NCBI GenBank assembly: GCA_029260395.1
Contig: JAJDDJ010000001.1
Coordinates: forward strand, 496,001 to 560,000
Length of the DNA stretch: 64,000 nucleotides
Source: Phycisphaerales bacterium
Lineage (GTDB): Bacteria; Planctomycetota; Phycisphaerae; Phycisphaerales; UBA1924
Direction of reading: 5' to 3'
The position numbers and the translations under genes are program-made. The notes beneath the pieces are model-generated. The model saw only the letters and a list, made by a program, of their open reading frames with translations. It was not told the origin of the DNA and made no database searches. Position 1 is the first letter of the stretch. Every line of letters begins with the position of its first letter. Below, one piece after another: positions 42,377 to 55,257 of the stretch.

Positions 42377-43390
42377 TCAATCCGGCTTCGCCCACGGATC
42401 TTCTACGTCCTTGACGAGCTTGCTCAGATACTCGCGAAGGTCACCCTTTGGGAGCCATTCTGCCGTGCGCAAAACCCACAGCCGGTCGTGGCCTTGATTG
42501 GCCTCGACAACATCCTCGATCTCGTCGAGCATCAGGTCAACCAGTCCTTCGAGCTCCGGCGTAGCGCCGACCTCGCGACCCTCATGATCGAGCCCAGCGG
42601 GCTCGATCGCCCAATCGCTGATGGCCGGGTCGAACACCAGCCGCCTCGCCTCAGCATCCCACCGGTAACGCTGGGTCCACTCAAAACGCTCAAGGCTGCG
42701 GGGCATGTCCACGCGCGGTCCGTCTCGCCACTCGAAGTCGGCCGCGCGGAGCCCGGTGTACGAGAGTGGGTCAGCTCCATATCCAAGTTGGAACGTCGCG
42801 GCGACCGCAAATGATCTATCGCTGAGTCGCTCGGCCTTGACGCTGCGTGGGGTCAATGTAGACGACTGGTGACCACCTCCCGAGGGAAGTCCAATCGTTC
42901 CACACAGCACCGCATCATGCTCACGGAGCTCATAGAACTCCACCACCGTGTAGCTCCACAGGCAACTGGCGAATCCAGTCCAATGAACCAGCAACGTCGT
43001 GTCGCCAACTCGAACGATCTCGGGGTTGAGCGGGTATGGTTGCCCCATCGGCGCGATGCGTCCCCCGAGCGCCACCAGCACTGAGGCCTCGGTGTCGACG
43101 TCACGCACGACATAAGCGAGCATCCCGGCAACCCGTCCGGGCCAAGAGACGATCGCGTCGTCGGGGCCATCACCGTCAAGGTCAACGGTGATGAAGTTCT
43201 CCGTCCCGCGCGCTGCTTCGATGATCTTGGATGGGTCAAACTCCTTGACAGTCTCGGCCGTATCCACCGAGTACGCGCGTTCCGGATCAGTCGCCTCGAA
43301 AGTCGATCCGGTCGGCAACAGGCCCGCAGCTCCCAAGGGCAGGCCGATCGTCAACACAACTGACGTGGTGTTCAGTAATAACACCGGCAT
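42377..43390 (-). CDS. Membrane-anchored hypothetical protein with DLDGDG calcium-type motif
   Basis: 337 aa, family not recognised. The N-terminus is hydrophobic (PVLLLNTTSVVLTIGLPLGA), a signal peptide or anchor. TVDLDGDGPDDAIVSWPG at about residues 68-85 is an FG-GAP/EF-hand-like DxDGDGxxD segment as found in propeller repeats, here in a single copy. The rest alternates beta strands and turns, with a helical acidic C-terminus (LVDLMLDEIEDVVEANQGHD). It leads the DUF2071/DCC gene pair with a 15-bp gap, so the three may form one transcript. Codon use is less GC-rich than in glmS upstream. Confidence 0.68.
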   Translation of the reverse strand: MPVLLLNTTSVVLTIGLPLGAAGLLPTGSTFEATDPERAYSVDTAETVKEFDPSKIIEAARGTENFITVDLDGDGPDDAIVSWPGRVAGMLAYVVRDVDTEASVLVALGGRIAPMGQPYPLNPEIVRVGDTTLLVHWTGFASCLWSYTVVEFYELREHDAVLCGTIGLPSGGGHQSSTLTPRSVKAERLSDRSFAVAATFQLGYGADPLSYTGLRAADFEWRDGPRVDMPRSLERFEWTQRYRWDAEARRLVFDPAISDWAIEPAGLDHEGREVGATPELEGLVDLMLDEIEDVVEANQGHDRLWVLRTAEWLPKGDLREYLSKLVKDVEDPWAKPD

Positions 43391-43427
43391 GAATCCTCGC
43401 TGAATCTGGTGGCGCTCGGCACCTGTA

Positions 43428-45272
43428 CTATTCGACCGTCACGCTCTTGGCTAGGTTCCGCGGCTTGTCCACATCATGCCCGCGCAGGATTGCCGCGTGG
43501 TACGCGAGCAGTTGCAGCGGCACCACGGTCACCAGCGGGCTGAGCGCCTCGGGCACATCCGGCACGTACAGCACATCCTCGGCCAGCGACTCGATCTGCT
43601 TGTCGCCCTCGGTCGCGACGGCGATGACATGCCCGCCGCGGCTGCGGACTTCCTCGATGTTGTTGAGCACCTTGTCGTACTGCGGGCCCTGGTTGGCGAT
43701 GAACACCACGGGCATGCCGTCATCGATCAGGGCGATCGGGCCGTGCTTCATCTCGGCTGCGGGCATGCCCTCGGCGTGGATGTAACTGATTTCCTTGAGC
43801 TTGAGCGCGCCTTCCAGTGCGGTCGGGTAGTTGTAACCGCGGCCGAGGAACAGCCAGTTGTCGCGCTCGACGTGCTTCTCGGTGACCTTGCGGATCTGGT
43901 CGTTGGTATCGAGCACGCGCTCGATGAGATCGGGGATCTGCTCGAGCTGGGCCATGACGCGGGCGGAGGCCTCGGGGCTCATGAACCGCCGGCGAGCCAT
44001 GAACAGGGCGATCATGGTCAGCACCATGACCTGGCCCGTAAAGGCCTTGGTCGAGGCGACGCCGATCTCGGGGCCGACGCGCAGGTACACGCCGGCATCG
44101 GTATCGCGCGCGATGGTCGAGCCGACCACATTGATCACGCCGAGCGACAGCGCGCCCCGGCTCTTGGCCTCGCGGAGTGCTGCGAGCGTGTCGGCAGTCT
44201 CGCCCGATTGGCTGACGGCGAGCACGACGCTGCCCTCTTCGATGATCGGGTTGCGGTAGCGGAACTCGCTTGCGTACTCGCACTCGCAGGGGATCTTGGC
44301 GAAGTCTTCGAGCAGGTACTCCCCGATCATGGCGGCGTGCAGCGCGGTGCCTTGGGCCGTGAGGATGACCCGCTTGGAGCGGACGAGTTCCTTGGAGAAC
44401 TCTTCGAGCCCGCCGAGCACAACCGTGCCCTCGCGCTTGTCGAGCCGGCCCTTCATGCAGAGCCGAAGCGAGTTGGGCTGCTCGTAGATCTCCTTGAGCA
44501 TGTAGTGGCTGAACGCGCCGAGTTCGATCTCGCCGAGCTCGAGTTCGAGCTTCATCACCTTGGGGCTGAGTTCGACATCATCAACGGTCGAGGTACGGAA
44601 GCCTTCACGCGTGATCTTGACGACGTTGTAGTCATCGAGCGTGATGGCCTGGGTGGCGTGAGCGATGATCGCGCTGGCGTCCGACGCCACGATGTACTCG
44701 CCCGCGCCGATGCCGATGAGCAGCGGGCTGCCCTTGCGCGCGCACACCATCACACCCGGCTCGCGCTCGCACGTCACCACGATCGCGTAAGCGCCCGTGA
44801 CCTCGCGCAGGGCTGCCTGCACGGCCTTCTCAAGATCGACGCCCTGCTCGGGGTCGTAGAGCTCGCCGATGAGCATGGCGAGCACCTCGGTGTCGGTCTC
44901 GCTGGTGAACACGTGGCCCTGCTCTTTCAGATAAGTGCGGAGCGACGCGTAGTTCTCGATGATGCCGTTGTGGACGAGCGCGATGCCGAGTTGGTCGTCG
45001 GTGTGAGGATGGGCGTTGGCCTCGGTGACCCCGCCATGGGTCGCCCACCGCGTATGGGCGATGCCCACGGATCCCTTGAACCCGCCAGCGGCCTCGAGCT
45101 TGGATTCGAGATTGGCGACCCGGCCCACGGCTCGGCAGACGTGCTGATGCCCGTCGGGCTCGATGACCGCGACCCCCGCCGAGTCGTAACCCCGGTACTC
45201 CAGCCGCTTGAGGCCTTCGAGTAGGATGCTCTCCGCCCGCTTGGAGCCGATGTACGCGATAATGCCACACAT
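43428..45272 (-). CDS. glmS: Glutamine-fructose-6-phosphate aminotransferase (isomerizing)
   Basis: Makes glucosamine 6-phosphate from fructose 6-phosphate and glutamine, the first step to UDP-GlcNAc for wall and outer-membrane sugars. The N-terminal Ntn-hydrolase glutaminase starts CGIIAYIG with Cys1 as nucleophile after Met removal, then RLEYRGYDSAG and HTRWATHG. Two SIS domains follow (SQSGETADTLAALREAK, GRGYNYPTALEGALKLKEIS), and the C-terminus DKPRNLAKSVTVE is the family hallmark. 614 aa. The frame continues 21 codons upstream, but Cys1 fixes ATG 45272. I see no glmS ribozyme-like sequence in the leader. Confidence 0.97.
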   Translation of the reverse strand: MCGIIAYIGSKRAESILLEGLKRLEYRGYDSAGVAVIEPDGHQHVCRAVGRVANLESKLEAAGGFKGSVGIAHTRWATHGGVTEANAHPHTDDQLGIALVHNGIIENYASLRTYLKEQGHVFTSETDTEVLAMLIGELYDPEQGVDLEKAVQAALREVTGAYAIVVTCEREPGVMVCARKGSPLLIGIGAGEYIVASDASAIIAHATQAITLDDYNVVKITREGFRTSTVDDVELSPKVMKLELELGEIELGAFSHYMLKEIYEQPNSLRLCMKGRLDKREGTVVLGGLEEFSKELVRSKRVILTAQGTALHAAMIGEYLLEDFAKIPCECEYASEFRYRNPIIEEGSVVLAVSQSGETADTLAALREAKSRGALSLGVINVVGSTIARDTDAGVYLRVGPEIGVASTKAFTGQVMVLTMIALFMARRRFMSPEASARVMAQLEQIPDLIERVLDTNDQIRKVTEKHVERDNWLFLGRGYNYPTALEGALKLKEISYIHAEGMPAAEMKHGPIALIDDGMPVVFIANQGPQYDKVLNNIEEVRSRGGHVIAVATEGDKQIESLAEDVLYVPDVPEALSPLVTVVPLQLLAYHAAILRGHDVDKPRNLAKSVTVE

Positions 45273-45376
45273 GATCGGACCTTCCTGGCGAGCCCGCACC
45301 GGGACCGGCCTGCACGCTCGGTGCCCCGGGGTCATCGGCCCATCAGGAGAGCGGATTGACCCTGGGGCCAGCGATA

Positions 45377-45417
45377 CCCTGACGGTACGACCCTCGAATA
45401 GACAAAGATCGTCAGGG
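45377..45417. promoter_or_regulatory. 8-bp inverted repeat between glmS and the 45528 gene
   Basis: CCCTGACG at 45377-45384 and its exact reverse complement CGTCAGGG at 45410-45417 are separated by 25 bases. The centre-to-centre distance of 33 bp is about three helical turns. It lies in the 255-bp divergent region holding promoters for glmS (minus) and the secreted protein (plus). It could be a looped operator pair or chance. Confidence 0.3.
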
Positions 45418-45527
45418 GATAGCCCCCAGCCGTGAAATCACTGATCCCGCAATGGGAACCATGGGTGGACGTTGACCGCCCAAGACTGTCCAGCCTGAGC
45501 TGGAACAGGCCAGTAAGTGAGCCACCC

Positions 45528-46358
45528 GTGATCAAGACGATACAAACCACGCTCGCCCTATCGCTCATCCTCGTAAGCACTTCGATCGCGTGCGCACAGG
45601 ACGAGGCCCCGCTCCGCGGCCCGAGCGTCGAGCCCGTCGAACGCCGATCGCTCGTGCCCTCGGGCATGATGGGTGGCATGACCGATGCGGTCGGCGAACT
45701 GAACCAGCGGCCAGAGATCGCAGCCATCGACCTGCTTGAGTTGGACGAGGAGGCCCGTGAGCGGGTCAATGGGGTGCTGCTCGAGCACATCAGCGCGACC
45801 GACACGTTCTTCATGGACCACCTCGGCCAAATTCAGGGCTGGGTGGCAGCGGTGCAGGCGGGCACCCTGCGCGAGCGGCTTGGCGCACTCCGCGAGATCA
45901 AGGTCGCCTACGAGCCGGTTGAGGCACTCGGGCCTATCGCTGACCGCATCAAGGCAGCAATTCCGAGCGAGCAAGCCGAACGGTACGAAGCGCTGATTGC
46001 GGAGTACGAGCAGGCCCGCGAATCGGAGGCCAGGCGCAAGGCCGAGGCATCGGGCGTGAAGTTCGAGCCCATCGGCTACAAGATCACCCGGCACTTCGAG
46101 AAGCTGGGCCAAGATATTGCGGCCTCCTACGAGCGCACGCTGGTCAGCGGCGGCGAGGACTTTGAGGCGTTCCTGTCATCGGCCCAGCTGAGCAACCAGG
46201 GCGAGGCCAAGGTCAGGCGGGCCGTGATGGATTTGGTCGAGCGCACGGGCTTCAAGCCCACGCCCGAGCAGCGTCTCGAGGCGTTCATGCAGGTCATGGG
46301 GGAGCTGGACCCCGATGATCGGGGCAAGCTGCTTCGGGCTGTGCTGAAAGACTCCTGA
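45528..46358 (+). CDS. Secreted helical protein, family shared with the gene at 6484
   Basis: 276 aa from GTG 45528, which opens a signal peptide (IKTIQTTLALSLILVSTSIA, cleavage near CAQ). Mature residues about 35-75 (RSLVPSGMMGGMTDAVGELN, QRPEIAAIDLLELDEEARER) align with the protein at 6484-7293 through RxLVxSxMxGG, QRPEIAA and LLxL. Both also carry TPEQR-type helices near the C-terminus. The rest is charged and helical, including a likely coiled coil at EQAERYEALIAEYEQARESE. Function unknown. The frame is open 32 codons further upstream, but the signal peptide settles the start. carB follows about 100 bp later. Confidence 0.77.
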   Translation: MIKTIQTTLALSLILVSTSIACAQDEAPLRGPSVEPVERRSLVPSGMMGGMTDAVGELNQRPEIAAIDLLELDEEARERVNGVLLEHISATDTFFMDHLGQIQGWVAAVQAGTLRERLGALREIKVAYEPVEALGPIADRIKAAIPSEQAERYEALIAEYEQARESEARRKAEASGVKFEPIGYKITRHFEKLGQDIAASYERTLVSGGEDFEAFLSSAQLSNQGEAKVRRAVMDLVERTGFKPTPEQRLEAFMQVMGELDPDDRGKLLRAVLKDS

Positions 46359-46459
46359 AAGATCTGCCATCGGCAAGGCAGCGGGTCTATGCTCCTTGAG
46401 TTTGCGCGCGGACGGGCCTGGTGCGGGTCCGGCTGGGCGCACGCGCGGAGACAGCGCCC

Positions 46460-49990
<3,531 letters not shown>

Positions 49991-50022
49991 CGGTACTTAA
50001 TCCTGCTCTTGGATAGAACGTT

Positions 50023-50955
50023 TCAGTCGACGCGGAGCATGGACTGGAACGCTCGCACGCGGTCGTTCAGCTCGGCTCTCGTCAGCTTGGTGAGCCGATC
50101 GAGGCTGAAGTCCTCGATCGTGAAGCTCGCGATCACGGTGCCCTGCACGCACGCACGCCTGAGCGCTTCGAAGCTGCCCGGGTCCATCGACGGATCGGCC
50201 TCTAGGCCCGCTGCGATCGAGCCCATGAGCCCGGCGGCAAAGCTGTCGCCCGCCCCGGTCGGATCGACCACGTCCTCGGCAGGGAACGCGGGCAGGGCCG
50301 CGATGCCGTCGCGGTGCACCAGGATGCAGCCGTGCTCGCCCTTCTTGATGATCACAAACCTCGGGCCGGCTTCGAGCATCATTCGGCCCGCGGTCACCGG
50401 GTTGCGTTTGCCCGTGAACTGCTCGGCCTCGTCGAAATTCAGCACGAGCCCGTCGACCTTGCTGATGAGCGCATCAAGCTCGGGCCGGGCGCCGTCGATC
50501 CAGAAATCCATCGTGTCCGCGACCGCGAGCTTGCGATTGGGAAACTCGCCGAGCATGTCGGCCTGCACGCTCGGGTGGCTGTTGGCGAGGAACAGCACCT
50601 TGGCATCGCGGTAGTCGGCGGGCACCTTGGGCGGTGCTTCAGCGAGCACACCAAGCTCGGTGAACGTGGTATCGCGTTCGTCCATGTTCTCGTGGTACTT
50701 GCCGCCCCAGCGGAAGGTCTTGGAACCTGCACGGCGTTCGAGGCCGCGCGTGTCCACGCCTTTGAAGCGCTTGACCTGCGCCTCGAATTCCGCTGGGAAG
50801 TCCTCGCCGACCGCTGCGACGAGTCGCACCGGGGTGAAGAACGAGGCCGCCGCCGCGAAGTAGGTACACGACCCGCCGAGGATGCCCTCGCGGACGACCC
50901 CGCCGGGCGTTTCAATGGTGTCGATGCAGATGGTTCCGAAGACTGTAAGGCTCAT
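50023..50955 (-). CDS. PfkB-family sugar kinase
   Basis: Ribokinase-fold kinase, 310 aa. The N-terminus VFGTICIDTIETP and GGSCTYFAAAASFFTPVRLV are the substrate-facing strand and first PfkB signature. The second signature is DPTGAGDSFAAGLMGSIAAG at about residue 235, with the catalytic Asp in GAGD and the anion hole. VNFDEAEQFTGK is the usual NxxE segment. The substrate could be a sugar or nucleoside; adenosine-kinase-like members have this GGxxxNxA variation, here without the Asn. It is downstream of the glnS cluster on the same strand, 82 bp after the orphan gene. Confidence 0.88.
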   Translation of the reverse strand: MSLTVFGTICIDTIETPGGVVREGILGGSCTYFAAAASFFTPVRLVAAVGEDFPAEFEAQVKRFKGVDTRGLERRAGSKTFRWGGKYHENMDERDTTFTELGVLAEAPPKVPADYRDAKVLFLANSHPSVQADMLGEFPNRKLAVADTMDFWIDGARPELDALISKVDGLVLNFDEAEQFTGKRNPVTAGRMMLEAGPRFVIIKKGEHGCILVHRDGIAALPAFPAEDVVDPTGAGDSFAAGLMGSIAAGLEADPSMDPGSFEALRRACVQGTVIASFTIEDFSLDRLTKLTRAELNDRVRAFQSMLRVD

Positions 50956-51037
50956 ACGCGAGTGTAGAACCCCGAACGACGCTCGGGCGGCGACCCGTCA
51001 AATCGAGAGCTAGGGGCGGCACGCTTGCTGGCGCGGC

Positions 51038-52114
51038 TCACACGGGCTTGTCGCGCGGATGCCGAACCGGGACTGCCTGTATCGCCTCGATCAGCCCAGG
51101 TAACAGCTCTGCGTCTTCTCTGTCTGCAATCTCTCGCCACTCCGGCACCGTGCCCTCGGTCGGCACGCTGTAGTGGTCGTGATAAATCGTCTGGTATCGA
51201 GGCTCCGCGATCTGCGCCATCGGAATGTCTGACCGAAGATCCTGCACTGTCCGTGCCGCGAGCCCTCCGTCGGAAACAGCAACGACGAAGTCAACCGACT
51301 CGATCGCGTGTCGGAGCCTTCGCTCCAAGTGAAACTCACCGAGTGAAATCGTTGTGAATCCGACCCCAGGAAGTCCGCGATGCAGCCCTCCGTTGATTCT
51401 CTTGGATGCAACTTTGCCATCCGAGACAATCACAACCCACTTGCGTCCGCTGTGCTGTCCAAGGAAGGGCTGATGTCGCAGCAGACTCGTTCTGTCGATC
51501 TTTGGAATCCTGTTCCATCGCCCGAGCATCCATCGGTAGAGGCGTTCCACTTCGTGACACCGCTCGATAAACACATCCAGGAAGCAGCAGTAGGTCGTTA
51601 TCTGCGTCTTGTCTGCGCCTGTAATCGGCCATTGTCTCCTGCGCAAGATCGCCGACCGCACATAGTCGGCGAACAAGTGAACTTCTGGCTCGTCGCCAAC
51701 TCCCAGCAACCACTCGCGTGCCGCGGTCCGAACATGGTTGTTCGGTTCACCCAGAAACTCGCGGTAGCGCATCGCTGACTCATCGCGTAGTGGCGAGTCG
51801 CAGTAACGGTATAGGGCGGTCCTCCATACGTCCACTGATGGAAACCGCACCAGTTCTTTCAGTCGTTCCCTGACAGAGCGTTGGGCCGAACTCTGTTGAT
51901 CCACCAGCGTTATGCACGTGGATAAGATGTGCGGCGATTCAGATTCAAAGAGCGCTTTGATCACGGATTCTTGAAGCGTTGAGTCGTACCCAGCTGCCTC
52001 GACGCGCCCGATCTGATTTGCGCGTTCCTTGGCTTGCCGAGCTTCCTCCCATTCGATCATCTCAGGACCGGTTCGGATGGCCAGCGGTTCCTTGTTGTCA
52101 CCTTGAAGCGCCAC
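51038..52114 (-). CDS. Hypothetical protein coupled to glnS
   Basis: 358 aa, not recognised. Residues about 30-150 form short helical pairs (QESVIKALFESESPHILSTC, VRTAAREWLLGVGDEPEVHL) that resemble HEAT-type repeats. The C-terminal half begins with a Rossmann-like beta-alpha unit (KWVVIVSDGKVASKRINGGL) and has VDFVVAVSDGGLAARTVQDL, so it may bind a nucleotide or sugar phosphate. It starts at GTG 52114, four bases after the glnS stop, which suggests translational coupling. Its base composition is clearly less GC-rich than that of glnS, and CAA, AGA and TCA codons are frequent; the gene may have been acquired. Confidence 0.72.
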   Translation of the reverse strand: MALQGDNKEPLAIRTGPEMIEWEEARQAKERANQIGRVEAAGYDSTLQESVIKALFESESPHILSTCITLVDQQSSAQRSVRERLKELVRFPSVDVWRTALYRYCDSPLRDESAMRYREFLGEPNNHVRTAAREWLLGVGDEPEVHLFADYVRSAILRRRQWPITGADKTQITTYCCFLDVFIERCHEVERLYRWMLGRWNRIPKIDRTSLLRHQPFLGQHSGRKWVVIVSDGKVASKRINGGLHRGLPGVGFTTISLGEFHLERRLRHAIESVDFVVAVSDGGLAARTVQDLRSDIPMAQIAEPRYQTIYHDHYSVPTEGTVPEWREIADREDAELLPGLIEAIQAVPVRHPRDKPV

Positions 52115-52118
52115 TGCC

Positions 52119-53903
52119 TCAGCCCCTCGCGGCGTTCTTACCCCACGAGTCCTTGAGCCCCACGGCCCGGTTGAACACGAGGCTCGCGCCCTCCTGCTCG
52201 ACGCAGAAGTACCCCTGCCGCTCGAACTGGTATCGGCGGATGCCGTCGCCCCACACGGGCTCGTCCACCAGCGCCGATTGCAGGCTCGATTCCGCCTTGC
52301 AGCCTGTGAGCACCGTCAGTGAGTCCGGGTTCAGATCATCGAGGAAGTTGCCCGTGGCCTTGCCCGGCTCTTCAACCGTGAACAAGCGGTCGAACAGCCG
52401 CACTTCCACATCCAGGCAGTCGTCCGCGCTCACCCAGTGCAGCGTGCCCTTGACCTTGCGCACGTTGCCCTCGGCGTCGGGTGGTGGCGAATCCCCGCCT
52501 CGTGTCTGCGGGTCGTAGGTGCACTTAAGTTCAACGATGTTGCCATCGCCGTCCTTGATGACTTCGTGGCAGGTGATCCAGTACGCATAGCGCAGCCGCA
52601 CCTCGCCGCCGGGTTTGAGGCGGAAGAACTTGCGTGGCGCATCCTCCATAAAGTCCTCGCGCTCGATGTAGATCGTCTTGCCGAACTTCACCGTGCGTTT
52701 GCCCGCCGATGCGTCCTCCGGGTTGTTCACCGCTTCAAGGTCTTCCAGCCGGCCCGCATCGCCGTGCTCGCCCCAGTTGGTGATGGTCACCTTGAGCGGA
52801 TCGAGCACGACCATCCGGCGGGGCGCGCGCTCGTTGAGATCCTCTCGCAGCGCGTTCTCAAGCAGCGTGATGTCGTGCAGCGCGTTGAACTTCGTGATGC
52901 CAACCGATGTGTTGAACGCCCAGATCGCTTCGGGCGTGTAGCCACGCCTGCGGATGCCCGCGATGGTCGGGAACCGAGGGTCGTCCCAGCCGTCCACAAC
53001 CCCGTCCTCGACCATCGCCCGCATGTTGCGCTTGCTGAGCACCACATAGGTCGGCTTGAGCTTGGCGAACTCGATCTGCTGGGCGTGGTGAATCGCGGGC
53101 TTCCCATCGACCTTGAGCGCCTCGTTGATGGCCCGGATGTACCAGTCGTACAGCGGGCGGTGGTCCTCGAACTCAAGCGTGCAAAGCGAGTGCGTGATGC
53201 CCTCGACCGAATCCTCAAGCCCGTGCGCCCAGTCGTACATCGGGTAGATGCACCAGGTGTCGCCCGTGTTGTGGTGGGGCTTGCGGAGAATGCGGTACAT
53301 GACCGGATCGCGCAGGTTGAAGTTCGGGCTTGCGAGGTCGATCTTTGCGCGCAGCGTCATCGAGCCGTCGGCGTGCTTGCCGTCACGCATTTCCTCTATG
53401 AGGCGAAGGCTCTCCTCGGTGGGCCGGTCGCGCCACGGGCTGGTCGCGGGCTTCGAGGGCGAGCCCCGGCGCTCTGAGACCTCGGCCGCCGACAGCTCAC
53501 AGACATACGCCTTTCCGTGCCGGACCAGCAGCAGCGCCCACTCGTACATCTTGTCGAAGATGTCAGACGCGTAAAACAGCCCGCCGCCGTGCGCACCGCC
53601 GTCGTCGGGGGCATGCCAGTTGGCACCCAGCCACAGCAGGTCGTGCTTGATGGAATCGACGAAGGCCTGTTCCTCCATGGCGGGGTTGGTGTCGTCGAAG
53701 CGCAGGTTGAACGCCCCGTCGTACTCGCGGGCCAAGCCGTAGCTGAGGCAGATGGCCTTGGTGTGCCCGATGTGCAGGAAGCCGTTGGGCTCGGGCGGGA
53801 ACCGCGTGCGCACGACCGTGGGGTCGCCCACCACACCCCACTTACCGCTGGCGATGTCGGCGTCGATGATCTGCTGAATGAAATGCCGGGGCGTGTCGCT
53901 CAT
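52119..53903 (-). CDS. glnS: Glutaminyl-tRNA synthetase
   Basis: Class I synthetase charging tRNA-Gln directly. RFPPEPNGFLHIGHTKAICL holds the HIGH motif, NLRFDDTNPAMEEQAFVDSI is the GlnRS-type acceptor segment, and VVLSKRNM is the KMSKS equivalent. The two-barrel anticodon-binding domain ends with YFCVEQEGASLVFNRAVGLK, characteristic of GlnRS and not GluRS. 594 aa from ATG 53903. Bacteria with GlnRS usually dispense with the GatCAB route for Gln-tRNA; gat genes are not in the window. It lies between the epimerase (50 bp upstream) and the orphan (4 bp downstream). Confidence 0.96.
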   Translation of the reverse strand: MSDTPRHFIQQIIDADIASGKWGVVGDPTVVRTRFPPEPNGFLHIGHTKAICLSYGLAREYDGAFNLRFDDTNPAMEEQAFVDSIKHDLLWLGANWHAPDDGGAHGGGLFYASDIFDKMYEWALLLVRHGKAYVCELSAAEVSERRGSPSKPATSPWRDRPTEESLRLIEEMRDGKHADGSMTLRAKIDLASPNFNLRDPVMYRILRKPHHNTGDTWCIYPMYDWAHGLEDSVEGITHSLCTLEFEDHRPLYDWYIRAINEALKVDGKPAIHHAQQIEFAKLKPTYVVLSKRNMRAMVEDGVVDGWDDPRFPTIAGIRRRGYTPEAIWAFNTSVGITKFNALHDITLLENALREDLNERAPRRMVVLDPLKVTITNWGEHGDAGRLEDLEAVNNPEDASAGKRTVKFGKTIYIEREDFMEDAPRKFFRLKPGGEVRLRYAYWITCHEVIKDGDGNIVELKCTYDPQTRGGDSPPPDAEGNVRKVKGTLHWVSADDCLDVEVRLFDRLFTVEEPGKATGNFLDDLNPDSLTVLTGCKAESSLQSALVDEPVWGDGIRRYQFERQGYFCVEQEGASLVFNRAVGLKDSWGKNAARG

Positions 53904-53953
53904 GCAGCGATTATAGAACGCCCGCTCCCCCCTCCCCCCCTTGCTGCCCGAGT

Positions 53954-54868
53954 TCATGCACGTTTCAGCAGGTCCGCCAGCGCCTCGGCTAGGTCCGCGT
54001 GCCCGAACTCGAAGCCTTCCTCAGCGAGCCTCTTGGAAACCACGTATCGCCCGTACAGCGCCAGCTCCGGATCGGTCCGCAGCACCAGTGGCGCTCCGAG
54101 TTTGACCATCCACCCCGCGGCGGGAAGCCCGAAGGGCGCTCCTATCGCGCGTCTCAGTTCCCGCATGAACACCCGGTTGCTCACCGCGTTTGGTGCGCTG
54201 GCGATGTACGCCCCCTGCATCGCATCGTCCGTGATGGCCTTCTCGAATAGGCGGTTCATGTCCGTCTCATGGATCCAGCTCATGCCCTGTGTGCCGCGCG
54301 CGATCGTCCCGCCGAGCCCCCACCTCGCCAGACCAGCGAGCCTGCTGAGCGCCCCGCCGAAACGCCCGAGCACAAAGCTCGTTCGCAGGACCACCCGCCG
54401 AATGCCCTTTGGGCAGCCCTCATCGAATGCCTGTTCCCACGCGGCCCCGACCGTCGGCGCGAGCCCGTAGCCGAAGGCAGAATCCTCATCGCACATCAGT
54501 TCGGAATCGCCGTAGCGGTGAGCCGTCGACATCTGCACCCATACGCGCGGAAGGTGCTTCGCCGTGCGCACAGCCTCGCCGACAGCCCTCGTCGCCTCCA
54601 CCCGTGACCGCAAGATCTGATCGCAGTGCAACGGCGTCTTGATGCAATCCACGCTGCGCCCCGCGAGGTTCACCACCGCGCCCGCGCCATCGATGGCCTT
54701 CGCCCAGGCGCCCTGCGAGCGCGCATCCCAGGGCTCGTGCTGCCAAGGCCCAGCGGGCGGCTTCGACCGCGACAGAACAACCACTTCGCCAGCGCCACGC
54801 TCGGCAAGCCACCGCGCGAGGTTCAGGCCCAGAAACCCCGAGCCCCCGGCGATCACGACCCGGCCCAT
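53954..54868 (-). CDS. TIGR01777-family NAD-dependent epimerase/SDR
   Basis: Atypical extended SDR of the YfcH/TIGR01777 group. The N-terminal dinucleotide motif [20 protein letters not shown] is followed by [27 protein letters not shown] and NLAGRSV, and the later [15 protein letters not shown] and [16 protein letters not shown] are typical for the group. The C-terminal DUF1731-like part reads [20 protein letters not shown]. Function is unproven in most species. ATG 54868 gives the usual start; an in-frame ATG at 54886 would add six residues. It is first in a likely minus-strand operon with glnS. Confidence 0.9.
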   Translation of the reverse strand: MGRVVIAGGSGFLGLNLARWLAERGAGEVVVLSRSKPPAGPWQHEPWDARSQGAWAKAIDGAGAVVNLAGRSVDCIKTPLHCDQILRSRVEATRAVGEAVRTAKHLPRVWVQMSTAHRYGDSELMCDEDSAFGYGLAPTVGAAWEQAFDEGCPKGIRRVVLRTSFVLGRFGGALSRLAGLARWGLGGTIARGTQGMSWIHETDMNRLFEKAITDDAMQGAYIASAPNAVSNRVFMRELRRAIGAPFGLPAAGWMVKLGAPLVLRTDPELALYGRYVVSKRLAEEGFEFGHADLAEALADLLKRA

Positions 54869-54951
54869 ATCGGCGAGCGATGGCATGGGCCATCCTAGGA
54901 GCGGGTGCCCCAAGCGAGGCTGCTAATCCGAGCAGCGAGTAGACTGAAGCC

Positions 54952-55257
54952 ATGCACGAATTCGAGTTGCATCTTCGGCTTCGCGTGCCCCAAGGCGGCG
55001 AGCCATCGCTGTGCGCGTTCCTCAAGGATGCCATCCCGTTCTACGAGAAGCCCGGCGGCATCCGCGTTCGGCTGGTCCGCCGGCATGACGACCCGCTCGC
55101 GTTCATCGAGATCGTCGAGTACGCCACCCGCGCCGACTACGAGGCCGACCAACACCGCGTCGAGCGAGACCCGGAGATGAAGCGCTACCTCGAACGCTGG
55201 CACTCGCTGCTTGATGGCCCGCCGACAGTTGAGGTGTGGGCGATGTGCGATTGCTAG
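54952..55257 (+). CDS. Small hypothetical protein, possible dimeric alpha-beta barrel
   Basis: 101 aa. The strand-helix-strand-strand-helix-strand order (FELHLRLRVPQGG, LCAFLKDAIPFYEKPGGIRV, RLVRRHDDPLAFIEIVEYAT, helix YEADQHRVERDPEMKRYLER, VEVWAM) resembles the ferredoxin-like dimeric barrel of antibiotic-biosynthesis monooxygenase/NIPSNAP proteins. That is a structural guess. Its stop overlaps the convergent gltX stop by four bases (CTAG). ATG 54952 faces the epimerase gene across 83 bp. Confidence 0.72.
   Translation: MHEFELHLRLRVPQGGEPSLCAFLKDAIPFYEKPGGIRVRLVRRHDDPLAFIEIVEYATRADYEADQHRVERDPEMKRYLERWHSLLDGPPTVEVWAMCDC

Noticed and set aside
43476-45224. Plus-strand 582-codon open frame
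   Set aside because: Exact antisense of glmS. Long antisense frames are common in GC-rich coding DNA, and the translation is His/Asp/Arg-rich without domains.
45273-45527. glmS ribozyme or riboswitch in the glmS leader
   Set aside because: I could not find the conserved ribozyme core or another riboswitch consensus on the minus strand. Only the spaced inverted repeat stands out.
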